Part shown: positions 54,846 through 62,940 of the stretch, piece by piece
Numbering within the stretch: the first letter of the stretch is position 1
How the letters are laid out: every line of letters begins with the position of its first letter
Source of the DNA: DASUCS01 sp041166385
GTDB taxonomy: Bacteria; Actinomycetota; Acidimicrobiia; Acidimicrobiales; JACDCH01
DNA: 64,000 bases
Direction: 5' to 3'
Assembly (NCBI GenBank): GCA_041166385.1
Contig: JBEEFW010000057.1
Span: 1 to 64,000, forward strand
Translations under genes and position numbers: made by a program
Notes under the pieces: generated by a model
The model's input: only the letters and a program-made list of their open reading frames with translations
The model's database searches: none
What the model was told of the DNA's origin: nothing

Positions 54846-56075
54846 ATGCGCGCACTGCTGTACGGCGTTCGTCCAGAACCTCAACCTGATCCGACGGAGG
54901 ACAACCATCTGCTGCGCGGCTTGGCCCGCACACCGATGCGGCTCGAGGACATGGCGGATCCGGTGTTCCTCCGTCCCGACTGGGTGGTGACGAAGCCGCG
55001 GCTCACCGGCATCTGCGGTTCGGACAGCAAGCAGGTGTTCATGGACTGGGGCGACGTCCAGTCAGCGGACAATCCGATGAAGGCGTTCTTCTCGCTGCCA
55101 CAGGTGCTGGGGCACGAGGTCGTTGCCGACGTCGTTGCGCTCGGCCCCGAAGCCGAAGGCTTCGACATCGGCGACCGCGTCGTGCTGAACCCGTGGTTGT
55201 CGTGTGCGCCGCGCGGCGTGTCACCGCTGTGTCCCGCGTGCGTGGCCGGCGACCTCAGCCTGTGCGCCAGCTTCGGTGTCGGACCCATCGCGCCCGGCAT
55301 CCACACAGGCACCTCAAAGGATGCGTCCGGCGGCTATGCCGAGCTGATGCCTGCGCATCACTCCATGTTGTTCAAGGTGCCTGAGAGCATTCCGGATGAG
55401 GTCGCGGTGTTCGCCGATCCGTTCGCGGTGAGCCTGCACGCCGTCACGCGCCACGCACCGCCCGCCGGCGGGAAGGTGATGGTCTACGGCGCGGGCGCGC
55501 TCGGCACATGCACGACCGCGATCCTGCGCTCGCTGTATCCGGACGTCGACGTGCTCGTCGTGGCGCGCTTCGGCGCCCAGGCCGAACTGGCGCGCACGCT
55601 CGGGGCGACGGTGATCGCGCACGAGCCGGCGATACAGGTGATCGAAGAAGCCGCTGCGTGGTCTGGTGGTGTGTTGCAGCCGGCCGACGGAATGCCCATG
55701 GCCTATCCCGGCGCGATCGATGTCGTGTACGACACCGTCGGCAAGCGCGAGACGTTCGAGGTCGGATCGAGAGTGGCGCGGGCGCGCGGCACGATCGTGA
55801 AGGCCGGCGTGCACGGTCCCACGTTCTGGGAAGACACGCCGCTGTACTTCAAGGAGCTGTCGTTCGTCGGCTCGAACGCCTTCGGCGTCGAAGAGGTCGG
55901 CGGCGTGCGCAAGCACGGCATCGCCCACTACCTCGACCTGGCGGCGGCAGGCCGGATCGACCTCACCGGGCTGCTCACGCACACCTTCCGGCTCGACGAG
56001 TGGCGCGAAGCCTTCACCGCGCTCGCCACGCAAGACCGCAGCGGCGCCATCAAAGTCGCCTTCGACTTCCGCTAA
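54846..56075 (+). CDS. Zinc-dependent medium-chain alcohol dehydrogenase
   Basis: A 409-residue MDR-family oxidoreductase. The catalytic zinc ligands are in LTGICGSDSKQVF (about 57) and VLGHEVVADVVALG (about 90); a structural-zinc-like cluster appears as CAPRGVSPLCPACVAGDLSLC, which has unusual cysteine spacing. The Rossmann motif VMVYGAGALGTCTT is near 215. It is longer than the usual 350 residues, mainly through the N-terminal RPEPQPDPTEDNHLLRGL segment. Substrate is unknown. It is followed by a hairpin and the convergent arsC-like gene. Confidence 0.87.
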   Translation: MRALLYGVRPEPQPDPTEDNHLLRGLARTPMRLEDMADPVFLRPDWVVTKPRLTGICGSDSKQVFMDWGDVQSADNPMKAFFSLPQVLGHEVVADVVALGPEAEGFDIGDRVVLNPWLSCAPRGVSPLCPACVAGDLSLCASFGVGPIAPGIHTGTSKDASGGYAELMPAHHSMLFKVPESIPDEVAVFADPFAVSLHAVTRHAPPAGGKVMVYGAGALGTCTTAILRSLYPDVDVLVVARFGAQAELARTLGATVIAHEPAIQVIEEAAAWSGGVLQPADGMPMAYPGAIDVVYDTVGKRETFEVGSRVARARGTIVKAGVHGPTFWEDTPLYFKELSFVGSNAFGVEEVGGVRKHGIAHYLDLAAAGRIDLTGLLTHTFRLDEWREAFTALATQDRSGAIKVAFDFR

Positions 56076-56076
56076 T

Positions 56077-56099
56077 CGACCCCCTCCAACTTGGGGTCG
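56077..56099. terminator. Short hairpin after alcohol dehydrogenase gene
   Basis: CGACCCC (56077-56083) and GGGGTCG (56093-56099) form a perfect 7-bp stem around a 9-nt loop, one base after the stop codon and before the convergent arsC-like gene. Confidence 0.6.
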
Positions 56100-56137
56100 T
56101 TATGCATGCCAGGGCGACGATAAGTACCCCGAGTTCG

Positions 56138-56491
56138 CTAGGGAAGGAGGTCCTTGAGGGCCTCCGGCGGACGGCCCAACGCGGCGCGGCCGTCGCTGCT
56201 GATCAGGATCGGGCGTTCGATGAGGATCGGATTGGCGACCATCACGCCGATCCACTTTTTGCGGTCGTGGGGGAGCGCCTTGAGGTCGAGCTCCTTCGCG
56301 ACGTCCTCGCCCATGCGCGCGATCTCCCACGGCTCCTTGCCGAGCGCCGTGAGCACGCGGTCGAGCTCCTTGGCCGACGGCGGATTGTCGACGTAGCTGC
56401 GCACGGTGTAGGTGGAGCCGGCACTGTCGAGCAGCTCCTTGCCCTGCCGGCTCTTCGAGCAACGTGGGTTGTGCCAGTACTCAAGCGTCAT
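56138..56491 (-). CDS. arsC: ArsC-family arsenate reductase-like protein
   Basis: A 117-residue thioredoxin-fold protein of the ArsC/Spx group. The catalytic cysteine is in HNPRCSKSRQ at about residue 11, and the arsenate-binding arginine region is in NPILIERPILIS near 90, followed by RAALGRPPE. These fit the glutaredoxin-dependent class. Relatives include YffB-like proteins with no arsenate activity, and no ars operon surrounds it, so arsenate reduction is likely but unproven. Its ATG is 26 nt from the divergent murI start, and the two appear to share overlapping promoter boxes. Confidence 0.85.
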   Translation of the reverse strand: MTLEYWHNPRCSKSRQGKELLDSAGSTYTVRSYVDNPPSAKELDRVLTALGKEPWEIARMGEDVAKELDLKALPHDRKKWIGVMVANPILIERPILISSDGRAALGRPPEALKDLLP

Positions 56492-56499
56492 GGCCCGGG

Positions 56500-56509
56500 A
56501 ACCTACCCT
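56500..56509. promoter_or_regulatory. Overlapping divergent -10 boxes of arsC-like gene and murI
   Basis: TAGGTT on the minus strand (56500-56505) lies 8 nt before the arsC-like ATG, and TACCCT on the plus strand (56504-56509) lies 8 nt before the murI GTG. The boxes overlap by two bases, so RNA polymerase could serve only one at a time. Confidence 0.4.
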
Positions 56510-56517
56510 TGTCGCCG

Positions 56518-57324
56518 GTGACTGACAGCCGTCCCATCGGGATGTTCGATTCAGGATTCGGGGGATTGACCGTTGCGCGGGCGGTCATCGACCTGTTGCC
56601 CGACGAGGACGTCGTGTATATCGGCGACACGGGCCGCTACCCGTACGGGCCGCGGCCACTCGACGAAGTCCGCGGGTTCGCCCATGAGATCACGAAGTAC
56701 CTGCTCGACGAGCACGCCGTCAAGCTGCTCGTGGTCGCGTGCAACAACGCCGCCGCGGCCGCGCTCAAGGATCTTCAGAGCACCGTCGCGGTGCCCGTGA
56801 TCGGCGTCATCGAACCGGGCGTGCGCTCGCTCATCAGCGCGACGCGTTCGGGTCGCGTTGGTGTGATCGCCACGGCGGGCACCGTCGCGTCCGGCGCGTA
56901 CCAACGGGCGGTCGCCGCGGTGAGCGCCGACGTCGACCTCACGTGCGCGGCCTGTCCCGGGTTCGTCGAGTTCGTCGAGCGCGGCGACACCGACAGCGAC
57001 CAGGTGCACGTGCTCGCCGAACGCTTGCTCGCCCCGGTTTGCGCCGCCGACGTCGACACGCTGCTCCTCGGCTGTACGCACTACCCGTATCTCGCTCGTA
57101 CGATCAGCGACGTGATGGGACGCGACGTCGTGCTCGTCTCGTCCGCCGACGAGACCGCCTTCGACGTACGCCAACGGCTGCTCGGCTCGGATCTCGCCGC
57201 TCCCGCCCGACGCGACGCGTCACATCGCTTCTACTCGTCGGGAGACCCTGTCTCCTTCTCGGCCGTGGGCGGCCGACTGTTCGGACCTGAACTCGCGCAC
57301 GCGGGAACCGTTCCGTGGGCCTGA
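56518..57324 (+). CDS. murI: Glutamate racemase
   Basis: Makes D-glutamate for peptidoglycan. The 268-residue protein has the opening RPIGMFDSGFGGLTVARA with the cofactor-independent racemase signature, first catalytic Cys in VACNNAAAAA near 75, and second in LLGCTHYPYL near 186. YIGDTGRYPYGPRP is the conserved loop that selects substrate. The GTG at 56518 is required because the conserved FDSG motif lies just after it; a later ATG would shorten the first strand. The metallo-beta-lactamase gene starts 10 nt before the murI stop. Confidence 0.95.
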   Translation: MTDSRPIGMFDSGFGGLTVARAVIDLLPDEDVVYIGDTGRYPYGPRPLDEVRGFAHEITKYLLDEHAVKLLVVACNNAAAAALKDLQSTVAVPVIGVIEPGVRSLISATRSGRVGVIATAGTVASGAYQRAVAAVSADVDLTCAACPGFVEFVERGDTDSDQVHVLAERLLAPVCAADVDTLLLGCTHYPYLARTISDVMGRDVVLVSSADETAFDVRQRLLGSDLAAPARRDASHRFYSSGDPVSFSAVGGRLFGPELAHAGTVPWA

Positions 57325-58049
57325 CGATCACGGTGCTCGGCTGCGACGGCTCGTACGCGGGCCCGGGAGGCGCCTGCAGCGGCTACCTGTTGTCGTCGGG
57401 GGACACGCACCTCTGGCTCGATTGTGGGCCGGGAACGCTCGCCAACCTGCAGCAGCACATCGATCCGCGTGAGGTCACGGCCATCGTCTCCACGCACTCC
57501 CATCCCGACCACTGGGGAGACCTGCCCATCGCGTACAACGCGTTCGGCTACTACTTCAACCGCCGATCGATCCCGGTGTACGGAACGAGCGACACGCGCG
57601 ACCGCCTCCGAGTCGCCAAGGGGGGCACCATCGACGACGTCTTCGACTGGCACACGATCACCGATGGCTCCGAGTTCGATGTGGATGGGATGCGCGTGCG
57701 GTGCGCTGTCACCGATCATCCGGTGGAGACGCTCGCAGTACGCATCGAGAACGAATCGAAGGTGTTCGCCTTCACCTCCGACACCGGCTCCGCATGGCCG
57801 ATGACCGCGCTCGGCTCGGGCATCGACCTGCTGTTCTGTGAAGCCACCTTCCCGGAGGATCGCGCCGGAGAGTTCCCCCATCTCACGGCATCGGAGGCCG
57901 GCGCCGCGGCCCGCGCCGCTGGCGTGAAGCGGCTCGTGCTGACGCACCTCCTGCCCGGCGCCGACCACGACCTCGCCCGCGCCAATGCCGCCAAGACATT
58001 CGGCGCCGACGTCGACATCGCTACTACCCACATGAGGATTGAACTTTGA
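57315..58049 (+). CDS. Metallo-beta-lactamase fold hydrolase
   Basis: A 244-residue MBL-fold protein with the metal motif THSHPDHWGD at about 55 and a later histidine and aspartate in TSDTGSAW and LTHLLPGAD. It is of the RNase Z/phosphonate-hydrolase-like type found in actinobacteria between murI and rph, where it has been suggested to act on RNA or cyclic nucleotides; no activity is certain. It overlaps murI by 10 nt and its stop overlaps the rph start (TTGA), so murI-MBL-rph-rdgB form one operon. Confidence 0.88.
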   Translation: MGLTITVLGCDGSYAGPGGACSGYLLSSGDTHLWLDCGPGTLANLQQHIDPREVTAIVSTHSHPDHWGDLPIAYNAFGYYFNRRSIPVYGTSDTRDRLRVAKGGTIDDVFDWHTITDGSEFDVDGMRVRCAVTDHPVETLAVRIENESKVFAFTSDTGSAWPMTALGSGIDLLFCEATFPEDRAGEFPHLTASEAGAAARAAGVKRLVLTHLLPGADHDLARANAAKTFGADVDIATTHMRIEL

Positions 58050-58795
58050 GGATTGATGGGCGTGAGCCCGATGAACTACGACCGATCACCTTCGAACGCG
58101 ACTTCACCGACGCCCCTGCGGGGTCGGTGCTCGTGTCGTTCGGCAACACCCGCGTGCTCTGTACGGCGTCGATCGACGAAGACGTCCCGCGGTGGATGAA
58201 GGGGCGCGGCAAGGGGTGGGTCACGGCGGAGTACTCGATGCTCCCGGGCTCCTCCGGCGAACGCGTCAAGCGCGAGGTGAAGGAAGGACGGCCCTCCGGC
58301 CGCACGCAGGAGATCCAGCGCCTCATCGGCCGGTCGCTGCGCGCGGTGTGCGACATGGTCGCGTTGGGCGAGCGGCAAGTCATCGTCGACTGCGACGTGC
58401 TCCAAGCCGACGGCGGCACCCGCACCGCATCGATCTGCGGCGGCTACCTCGCGCTGCATGACGCGCTGGCTCGGCTCGTGCAAGCCGGCTTGATCGCGCA
58501 GCATCCGCTCCGCGAGCCGTGCGCCGCGATCTCGGTCGGTATCGTCGGCGGCATCCCGATGCTCGACCTCGCGTACACCGAGGATTCGACCGCCGAAGTC
58601 GACATGAACGTCGTGATGACGGGTGCTGGCCGCTTCATCGAGGTGCAGGGCACGGCCGAAGGCCTTCCCTTCACGCGCAGCGAGCTCGACACGCTGCTCG
58701 ATCTCGGCGTGAAGGGCATCACGGAGATTGTCGAGTTGCAGAACGAGATGACATCCTCGCCGCCTACGCCTCGACCCATGGCCAGACCGCGCTGA
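58046..58795 (+). CDS. rph: Ribonuclease PH
   Basis: Phosphorolytic 3' exoribonuclease that trims tRNA and rRNA 3' ends. The 249-residue protein begins RIDGREPDELRPITFERDF and has GSVLVSFGNTRVLCTAS, the phosphate-binding GRTQEIQRLIGRSLR near 90 and DCDVLQADGGTRTASICGG near 120, all hallmarks of RNase PH. The TTG start overlaps the stop of the MBL gene. The rdgB gene starts on its last base (TGATG), consistent with tight coupling. Confidence 0.96.
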   Translation: MRIDGREPDELRPITFERDFTDAPAGSVLVSFGNTRVLCTASIDEDVPRWMKGRGKGWVTAEYSMLPGSSGERVKREVKEGRPSGRTQEIQRLIGRSLRAVCDMVALGERQVIVDCDVLQADGGTRTASICGGYLALHDALARLVQAGLIAQHPLREPCAAISVGIVGGIPMLDLAYTEDSTAEVDMNVVMTGAGRFIEVQGTAEGLPFTRSELDTLLDLGVKGITEIVELQNEMTSSPPTPRPMARPR

Positions 58796-59379
58796 TGCAG
58801 TTCGTGTGCGCGTCGGCAAACCCCGACAAGGTCGAGGAGATGCGGGCCGTGCTCGAGCCGTTCGGCATCGAGCTGTTGCCTCGTCCCGCGGACGTTCCCG
58901 ATGTCGTCGAAGACGCACCGACCCTCGAGGGGAACGCGCGCCTGAAGGCCGTCGCCATCTGCGACGCCACGGGGAAGCCGGCACTGGCGGACGACACGGG
59001 CCTCGAAGTCGACGCGCTGGGCGGCGCTCCCGGCGTGTTCAGCGCGCGCTTCGCCGGCGAGAGCGCGACGTACGCCGACAACGTCGACAAGCTGCTCGAC
59101 TCGCTCGCCGACGTTGTCGAACCTGAGGGGCGGATGGCTCGCTTCCGTACGGTCGCGCTGGCCCGCTTTCCCGACGGTCGAGAGGTCCTCGCCGCTGGGT
59201 GGGTCGACGGGACGATCGCGGCCGCGCCGCGGGGTGAGCACGGCTTCGGCTACGACCCGGTGTTCGAGCCCGTCGAAGCCGATGGCCGGACGTTCGCGCA
59301 GCTCACGAGCGAGGAGAAGAACGGCATCAGCCACCGCGCCCGCGCGCTGCGGACGCTGGCCGAGCTGCTTCACCAGTGA
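58795..59379 (+). CDS. rdgB: dITP/XTP pyrophosphatase (RdgB/HAM1)
   Basis: House-cleaning enzyme that hydrolyses non-canonical purine nucleoside triphosphates. The 194-residue protein starts MQFVCASANPDKVEEMRAVL and has the conserved ALADDTGLEVDALGGAPGVFSARFAG near 60 and the substrate-binding HGFGYDPVFEP near 148, with a C-terminal KNGISHRARAL. Its stop overlaps by 10 bp with the convergent PLP enzyme gene. The order murI-MBL-rph-rdgB is common in actinobacteria. Confidence 0.95.
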   Translation: MQFVCASANPDKVEEMRAVLEPFGIELLPRPADVPDVVEDAPTLEGNARLKAVAICDATGKPALADDTGLEVDALGGAPGVFSARFAGESATYADNVDKLLDSLADVVEPEGRMARFRTVALARFPDGREVLAAGWVDGTIAAAPRGEHGFGYDPVFEPVEADGRTFAQLTSEEKNGISHRARALRTLAELLHQ

Positions 59380-60380
59380 CGCAGGTCGACATCCCACGTC
59401 TCGACGACGTCGTCACCGTTCACCACGTGCATGCGCTCGTGCTTCGCGATCGTCGGATCGATGTGCGCCGGGATCACACGCACCCGGTCGCCGACCTTCG
59501 GGAGCGCGGCGCCGTCCGACGGTGAGAACGTCGTGTGCTCGTCGGACACGAACCACAGATCGCCACCCTCGACCGTGGGGTTGCCGTGGTCCATCGCGAT
59601 CGCCTTCAGGCCGCCGTCGAGCACGGCCCAGCCCGCCTTGTTCACGGAGATCACCGTCGCCACGAGGAACAGCGCCTGCTGGAACGGGCTGTCGAGCTTG
59701 CCGTAGTCCGTGTCCATGAGCGCGAACGAGCCCGCCTGCAACTCGGTCACCCATTTGTTCGTCGCGTAGGTGCCGGTGCCACCGCCCGACACGATGTCGC
59801 CGCCGACCTCGGCGTGCGCGGTGAGCAACTGCTCCATCGACCGCTCGACTTTTTGCGCCTTCGTCTCCGCCGGCTCCATCATCAGGTGGCCCTCGTAGCC
59901 CATCACGCCGCGCACTTCCATGCCGTTCGCACGAGCGAGATCGGCGATGCGGCTCGCGTCCTCGGGATCGCATCCGCAGCGGGGCATACCGACGTTCACG
60001 TCGATGAGCACCTCGGGGATTCCGGCGCGCGCCGCCGCGTCGACGGTCTCGTCGGAGTCGACCGCCACAGTCACTCGCGCCGTGCCGCTCTTGGCGAGCG
60101 CGCCGAGCCGTTCCGCGCTCTTGCCGAGCACCTGGTTGGCGAGCAGGAGGTCGTCGCCGAGGCCGGCGGCGGCCATTCCTTCCATCTCGCGAGGTGTCGC
60201 ACAGCAGAAGCCGAGGTGCCCGTTCGCGTGCAGGCGCCGCGCCAAAGCTGTGCACTTCCACGCCTTGACGTGTGGACGCAGCCGGATTCCGGGCCAGGTG
60301 GCGCCCATCGTCGTGATGTTGTGTTCGAAGGCGGCCGCGTCGACGAGCAGTGCGGGCGTCGTGAGGTCGGTGGTCTTCAC
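59370..60380 (-). CDS. D-threonine aldolase/alanine racemase-fold PLP enzyme
   Basis: A 336-residue fold-type III PLP enzyme. The PLP lysine is in RLRPHVKAWKC at about residue 40, and the segments LIDVNVGMPRCG near 140 and GGGTGTYA near 215 bind cofactor. The C-terminal part has DHGNPTVEGGDLWFVSDEHTTFS, which matches the metal-dependent DSD1/D-threonine aldolase group. Activity could be D-threonine aldolase, D-serine dehydratase or a relative. GTG 60380 matches the family start (TTDLTTPALLVDAAAF). It is divergent from the flavoprotein gene, with a long palindrome between. Confidence 0.85.
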   Translation of the reverse strand: MKTTDLTTPALLVDAAAFEHNITTMGATWPGIRLRPHVKAWKCTALARRLHANGHLGFCCATPREMEGMAAAGLGDDLLLANQVLGKSAERLGALAKSGTARVTVAVDSDETVDAAARAGIPEVLIDVNVGMPRCGCDPEDASRIADLARANGMEVRGVMGYEGHLMMEPAETKAQKVERSMEQLLTAHAEVGGDIVSGGGTGTYATNKWVTELQAGSFALMDTDYGKLDSPFQQALFLVATVISVNKAGWAVLDGGLKAIAMDHGNPTVEGGDLWFVSDEHTTFSPSDGAALPKVGDRVRVIPAHIDPTIAKHERMHVVNGDDVVETWDVDLRHW

Positions 60381-60405
60381 GCCGCGGAGACTTCCACAAT
60401 CCGCG

Positions 60406-60452
60406 ACGTTTGGGCGTTTTCCGGCTCTCACGACGGCGAAACGCCCAAACGT
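60406..60452. repeat. Long palindrome between divergent genes
   Basis: ACGTTTGGGCGTTT (60406-60419) and its perfect complement (60439-60452) form a 14-bp inverted repeat with a 19-nt centre. It lies upstream of both divergent genes, so it may be an operator or a member of the local palindrome class rather than a terminator. Confidence 0.75.
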
Positions 60453-60510
60453 TGCCGGGGGTGCCATCATCCGCAGGATCACCGGGCGACGAACACCCTC
60501 GGGGGTGGAC

Positions 60511-61941
60511 ATGGCAGACAACTACGACCTGGTCATCGTCGGCTTCGGCTCGGCGGGCATGGTCGCGTCCGAGTTCGCGGCGTCGCTGGACCTGCGAGTG
60601 GCGGTGGTGGAGCGTGACCGGGTCGGCGGCGACTGCCTGTGGACGGGCTGCGTGCCGTCGAAGGCGTTGCTGTCGTCCGCCAAGGTGGCGCATCACATGC
60701 GGCACGCCGATCACTGGGGTATCGAACCGGTCGAGCCCGAGGTCGACACGGCGAAGGTGTGGAACCGGATCCGGTCGATCCAGCAGGAGATCGCCGACGC
60801 GGACGACAACGCGCCGCGCTTCGCAGCGATGGGCCTCGACATCGTGTTCGGCTCGGCCCGCGTCACCGCGCCGAACGAGGTGACGGTCGAACTCAACGAC
60901 GGGGGCACGCGCACGTTGACCACGCGCCACATCCTGTTGTGCACCGGCTCGCGTCCGATCGAGCCGAAGCTCGAGGGCATCGCGGAGGCCGGTTACCTCA
61001 CCAGCGAGACGTTGTTCGAGCTCGAGCGCGCCCCGGAGTCGATCGTGATCGTCGGCGGCGGACCGATCGCCATCGAGATGGCGCAAGGCATGCACCGTCT
61101 CGGACTGCCGATCACGGTCTTGCAGAAGGGTCCGGGCATCCTGCCGCGTGACGAGTCCGACCTCGTGGAGATCCTGCAGCACCAACTCGTCGCCGAGGGC
61201 GTCGACCTCTGTCTCGACGTGAACACCGAGCGGGTGACGATCGAGCCGGACGGACGCAAGACGATCCACGGCACGCAGGCTGGGGCGCCGAAGCGCTGGA
61301 CGGCCCACGAGCTGCTCGTCGCCGTCGGACGGCGTCCGAACGTCGATGGGATGGGGCTCGAGGAACTCGGTGTCGAGGTCGGGCCGAAGGGTGTCGTCGT
61401 CGACGAGCGGCTCCGTACCAACGTGAAGACGATCTATGCAGCCGGCGACGTCGCCGGCCGGTACTTGTTCACGCACTCTGCGGGCTACGAAGGCGTGCGC
61501 GCGATCCGTGACATGTTCTTTCCCGGCAAGGGCAAGGCGGATGAGTTGGTGCCGTGGTGCACGTTCACCGACCCGGAGCTCGCGCACGCGGGGATGACGT
61601 CGACCGAGGCGGCCGAGAAGTTCGGCGACGACGCGATGGTGTGGCGTCAGGACCTGAAACACAACGACCGTGCCCGCGCCGACGGCACGGCCGAAGGGGC
61701 GATCGTGATCGTGACCGGACCGAAGCGCAAGATCGTCGGCGCACACATCCTCGCTCCAGCGGCTGGCGAGATGTTGCAGGAGCTGTCACTCGCCATCCGC
61801 GAGGAGCTGAAACTCACCCAGATCGCCGGCCTCATCCACGTGTATCCCACGGTGTCGACCGGCATCGGCCAACTCGCTGGCGAGGCCGCATTCGAAGGCG
61901 CACAGAAGTACAAGTGGTTGGTGCGAAAGGGCAAGGGCTGA
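60511..61941 (+). CDS. FAD-dependent pyridine nucleotide-disulfide oxidoreductase
   Basis: A 476-residue flavoprotein disulfide reductase related to dihydrolipoamide dehydrogenase and mercuric reductase. The N-terminal FAD motif VIVGFGSAGMVA is near residue 9, the redox cysteines are C42 and C47 in GGDCLWTGCVPSK, the NAD(P) motif SIVIVGGGPIAIEMA near 175, and the second FAD motif TIYAAGDVAG near 312. The C-terminal catalytic region is HVYPTVSTG, not HPHPT of lipoamide dehydrogenase, so the substrate differs and is unknown. ATG 60511 is used; a GTG 6 nt upstream is also possible. Confidence 0.88.
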   Translation: MADNYDLVIVGFGSAGMVASEFAASLDLRVAVVERDRVGGDCLWTGCVPSKALLSSAKVAHHMRHADHWGIEPVEPEVDTAKVWNRIRSIQQEIADADDNAPRFAAMGLDIVFGSARVTAPNEVTVELNDGGTRTLTTRHILLCTGSRPIEPKLEGIAEAGYLTSETLFELERAPESIVIVGGGPIAIEMAQGMHRLGLPITVLQKGPGILPRDESDLVEILQHQLVAEGVDLCLDVNTERVTIEPDGRKTIHGTQAGAPKRWTAHELLVAVGRRPNVDGMGLEELGVEVGPKGVVVDERLRTNVKTIYAAGDVAGRYLFTHSAGYEGVRAIRDMFFPGKGKADELVPWCTFTDPELAHAGMTSTEAAEKFGDDAMVWRQDLKHNDRARADGTAEGAIVIVTGPKRKIVGAHILAPAAGEMLQELSLAIREELKLTQIAGLIHVYPTVSTGIGQLAGEAAFEGAQKYKWLVRKGKG

Positions 61942-61984
61942 ATTCGTTCGTCGTGACGCGCGTCAATCGGCCACAGTCGAGTCG

Positions 61985-62551
61985 ATGATCGACAGTCCGA
62001 CACGATTGCCGAGTGAGCTCGCCGGCCCGCGGGTGGTGCTTCGACGTTGGGTGGCGGAGGACGCGCCCCAACTCACCGCTGCGGTCACGCGCAACCTCGA
62101 GCATCTCCGCCCGTGGATGCCGTGGATCGCGCAAGAGCCGCTGACCGACAGCGATCGGGTTGCGCTGTTCGAGACGTGGGAGCGCTCGTATCTCGACGGT
62201 GGTGATGTCGTGTATGCCGTGTTCCGCGACGGAGTTGCGATCGGTGGCACGGGGTTGCACAAGCGACGCGGGCCGCACGGCTTGGAGATCGGGTACTGGA
62301 TCGACCACGAGCACACGAACCAGGGCATCGCCACGGAGGTGGCCCGCGTGCTCACGTCGGCGGCGTTGTCGGTGCCTGGCATCACGTTCACCGAGATCCA
62401 CCACGACAAGGCGAATCTGGCGTCGGGGCGTGTGCCGCAGAAGTTGGGCTACACGTTCGTCGGCGAGACGCAGGACGCCGTGACCTCGCCCGGCGAGCTC
62501 GGCATCGATTGCGCCTGGCGCATGGAAGCCGCCGACTGGACGTTCGAGTAG
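61985..62551 (+). CDS. GNAT-family acetyltransferase (RimJ/RimL type)
   Basis: A 188-residue acetyltransferase with the RimJ/RimL pattern: GPRVVLRRWVAEDAPQL at the start, LRPWMPWIAQEPLTD near 45, and the acetyl-CoA-binding core HGLEIGYWIDHEHTNQGIATEVA near 100 with QxxGxA-type loop. KLGYTFVGE near 155 is the typical final strand. It could acetylate ribosomal-protein N-termini or small molecules. It follows the flavoprotein gene by 43 nt and precedes a small zinc-ribbon gene by 8 nt. Confidence 0.87.
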   Translation: MIDSPTRLPSELAGPRVVLRRWVAEDAPQLTAAVTRNLEHLRPWMPWIAQEPLTDSDRVALFETWERSYLDGGDVVYAVFRDGVAIGGTGLHKRRGPHGLEIGYWIDHEHTNQGIATEVARVLTSAALSVPGITFTEIHHDKANLASGRVPQKLGYTFVGETQDAVTSPGELGIDCAWRMEAADWTFE

Positions 62552-62559
62552 GCCGTTGC

Positions 62560-62772
62560 ATGCAACCGCCTGACTGGCGTCACGTCACGGTGACGCGCGT
62601 CCAGCCGTACCAAGCGCGCAAGGCGTACTTGTGCCCCGGCTGTCAGCAAGAGATCGCGGTCGGCCTCGGCCACCTCGTCGTCGTGCCCGACGACGACCCC
62701 GACGACCGCCGCCACTGGCACCACGCCTGCTGGGAGATGCGCGGCCGCCGCCGCCCCGGCCGGTCTCACTGA
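62560..62772 (+). CDS. Small zinc-ribbon-like protein
   Basis: A 70-residue protein with CPGCQQEIAVGLGHLVVVPDDD and a later RRHWHHACWEM. The CxxC plus HxxxC pattern suggests one zinc site. Very similar small proteins are widespread in actinobacteria and are often given the misleading name ATP/GTP-binding protein; no nucleotide motif is visible. ATG 62560 gives the family N-terminus; longer in-frame sequence lies inside the acetyltransferase gene. A long palindrome follows the stop. Confidence 0.75.
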   Translation: MQPPDWRHVTVTRVQPYQARKAYLCPGCQQEIAVGLGHLVVVPDDDPDDRRHWHHACWEMRGRRRPGRSH

Positions 62773-62774
62773 CG

Positions 62775-62821
62775 TTCTCGAGGCAATAGCCGTCGGTAGG
62801 CGCCGCTCATTGCCTCGAGAA
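62775..62821. terminator. Palindrome between the zinc-ribbon gene and tRNA
   Basis: TTCTCGAGGCAAT (62775-62787) and its perfect complement (62809-62821) form a 13-bp stem with a 21-nt loop. The tRNA and the protein gene converge on it, so it can terminate both. Confidence 0.75.
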
Positions 62822-62828
62822 TGAGGCG

Positions 62829-62901
62829 TGCCGGCGGCGAGATTCGAACTCGCACTGGCCGCCACCTAAAAGCGGTGCCTCTGCCGTTGGGCTACGCCGG
62901 C
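62829..62901 (-). tRNA. tRNA with predicted UAG anticodon, class I body
   Basis: A 73-nt cloverleaf on the minus strand: acceptor GCCGGCG (62901) pairs with CGCCGGC over 7 bp, T arm GCGAG-TTCGAAT-CTCGC is perfect, D stem is GCC/GGC, and the anticodon stem CCGCT/GGCGG (last pair U-G) closes the loop TTTAGGT. That reads anticodon UAG, for Leu CUA codons. However, tRNA-Leu normally has a long variable arm, whereas here it is 5 nt (CCAGT). CCA is not encoded. A lysine register (UUU) was tested and does not pair. It is divergent from clpP. Confidence 0.8.
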
Positions 62902-62913
62902 GAACTTGAGTCG

Positions 62914-62932
62914 ACGGTAGCGCCGCTACCCT
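62914..62932. promoter_or_regulatory. Divergent promoter palindrome of tRNA and clpP
   Basis: The palindrome GGTAGCGCCGCTACC (62916-62930) holds part of TACCCT on the plus strand (62927-62932), 8 nt before the clpP ATG, and TACCGT on the minus strand (62914-62919), 12 nt before the tRNA 5' end. The two -10 boxes are back to back. Confidence 0.4.
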
Positions 62933-62940
62933 TCCGGGCC

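Noticed and set aside
59413..61746. A 777-codon minus-strand frame spanning the PLP enzyme and flavoprotein genes
   Set aside because: It crosses two clearly real genes in other frames and its translation is rich in Arg, His and Asp without domains.
62829..62901. Reading the tRNA as tRNA-Lys(UUU) from the CTTTTAG run
   Set aside because: In that register the anticodon stem does not pair; the UAG register gives five pairs.
62821..62940. Longer start for clpP
   Set aside because: The extra 40 codons are the tRNA gene read in frame.
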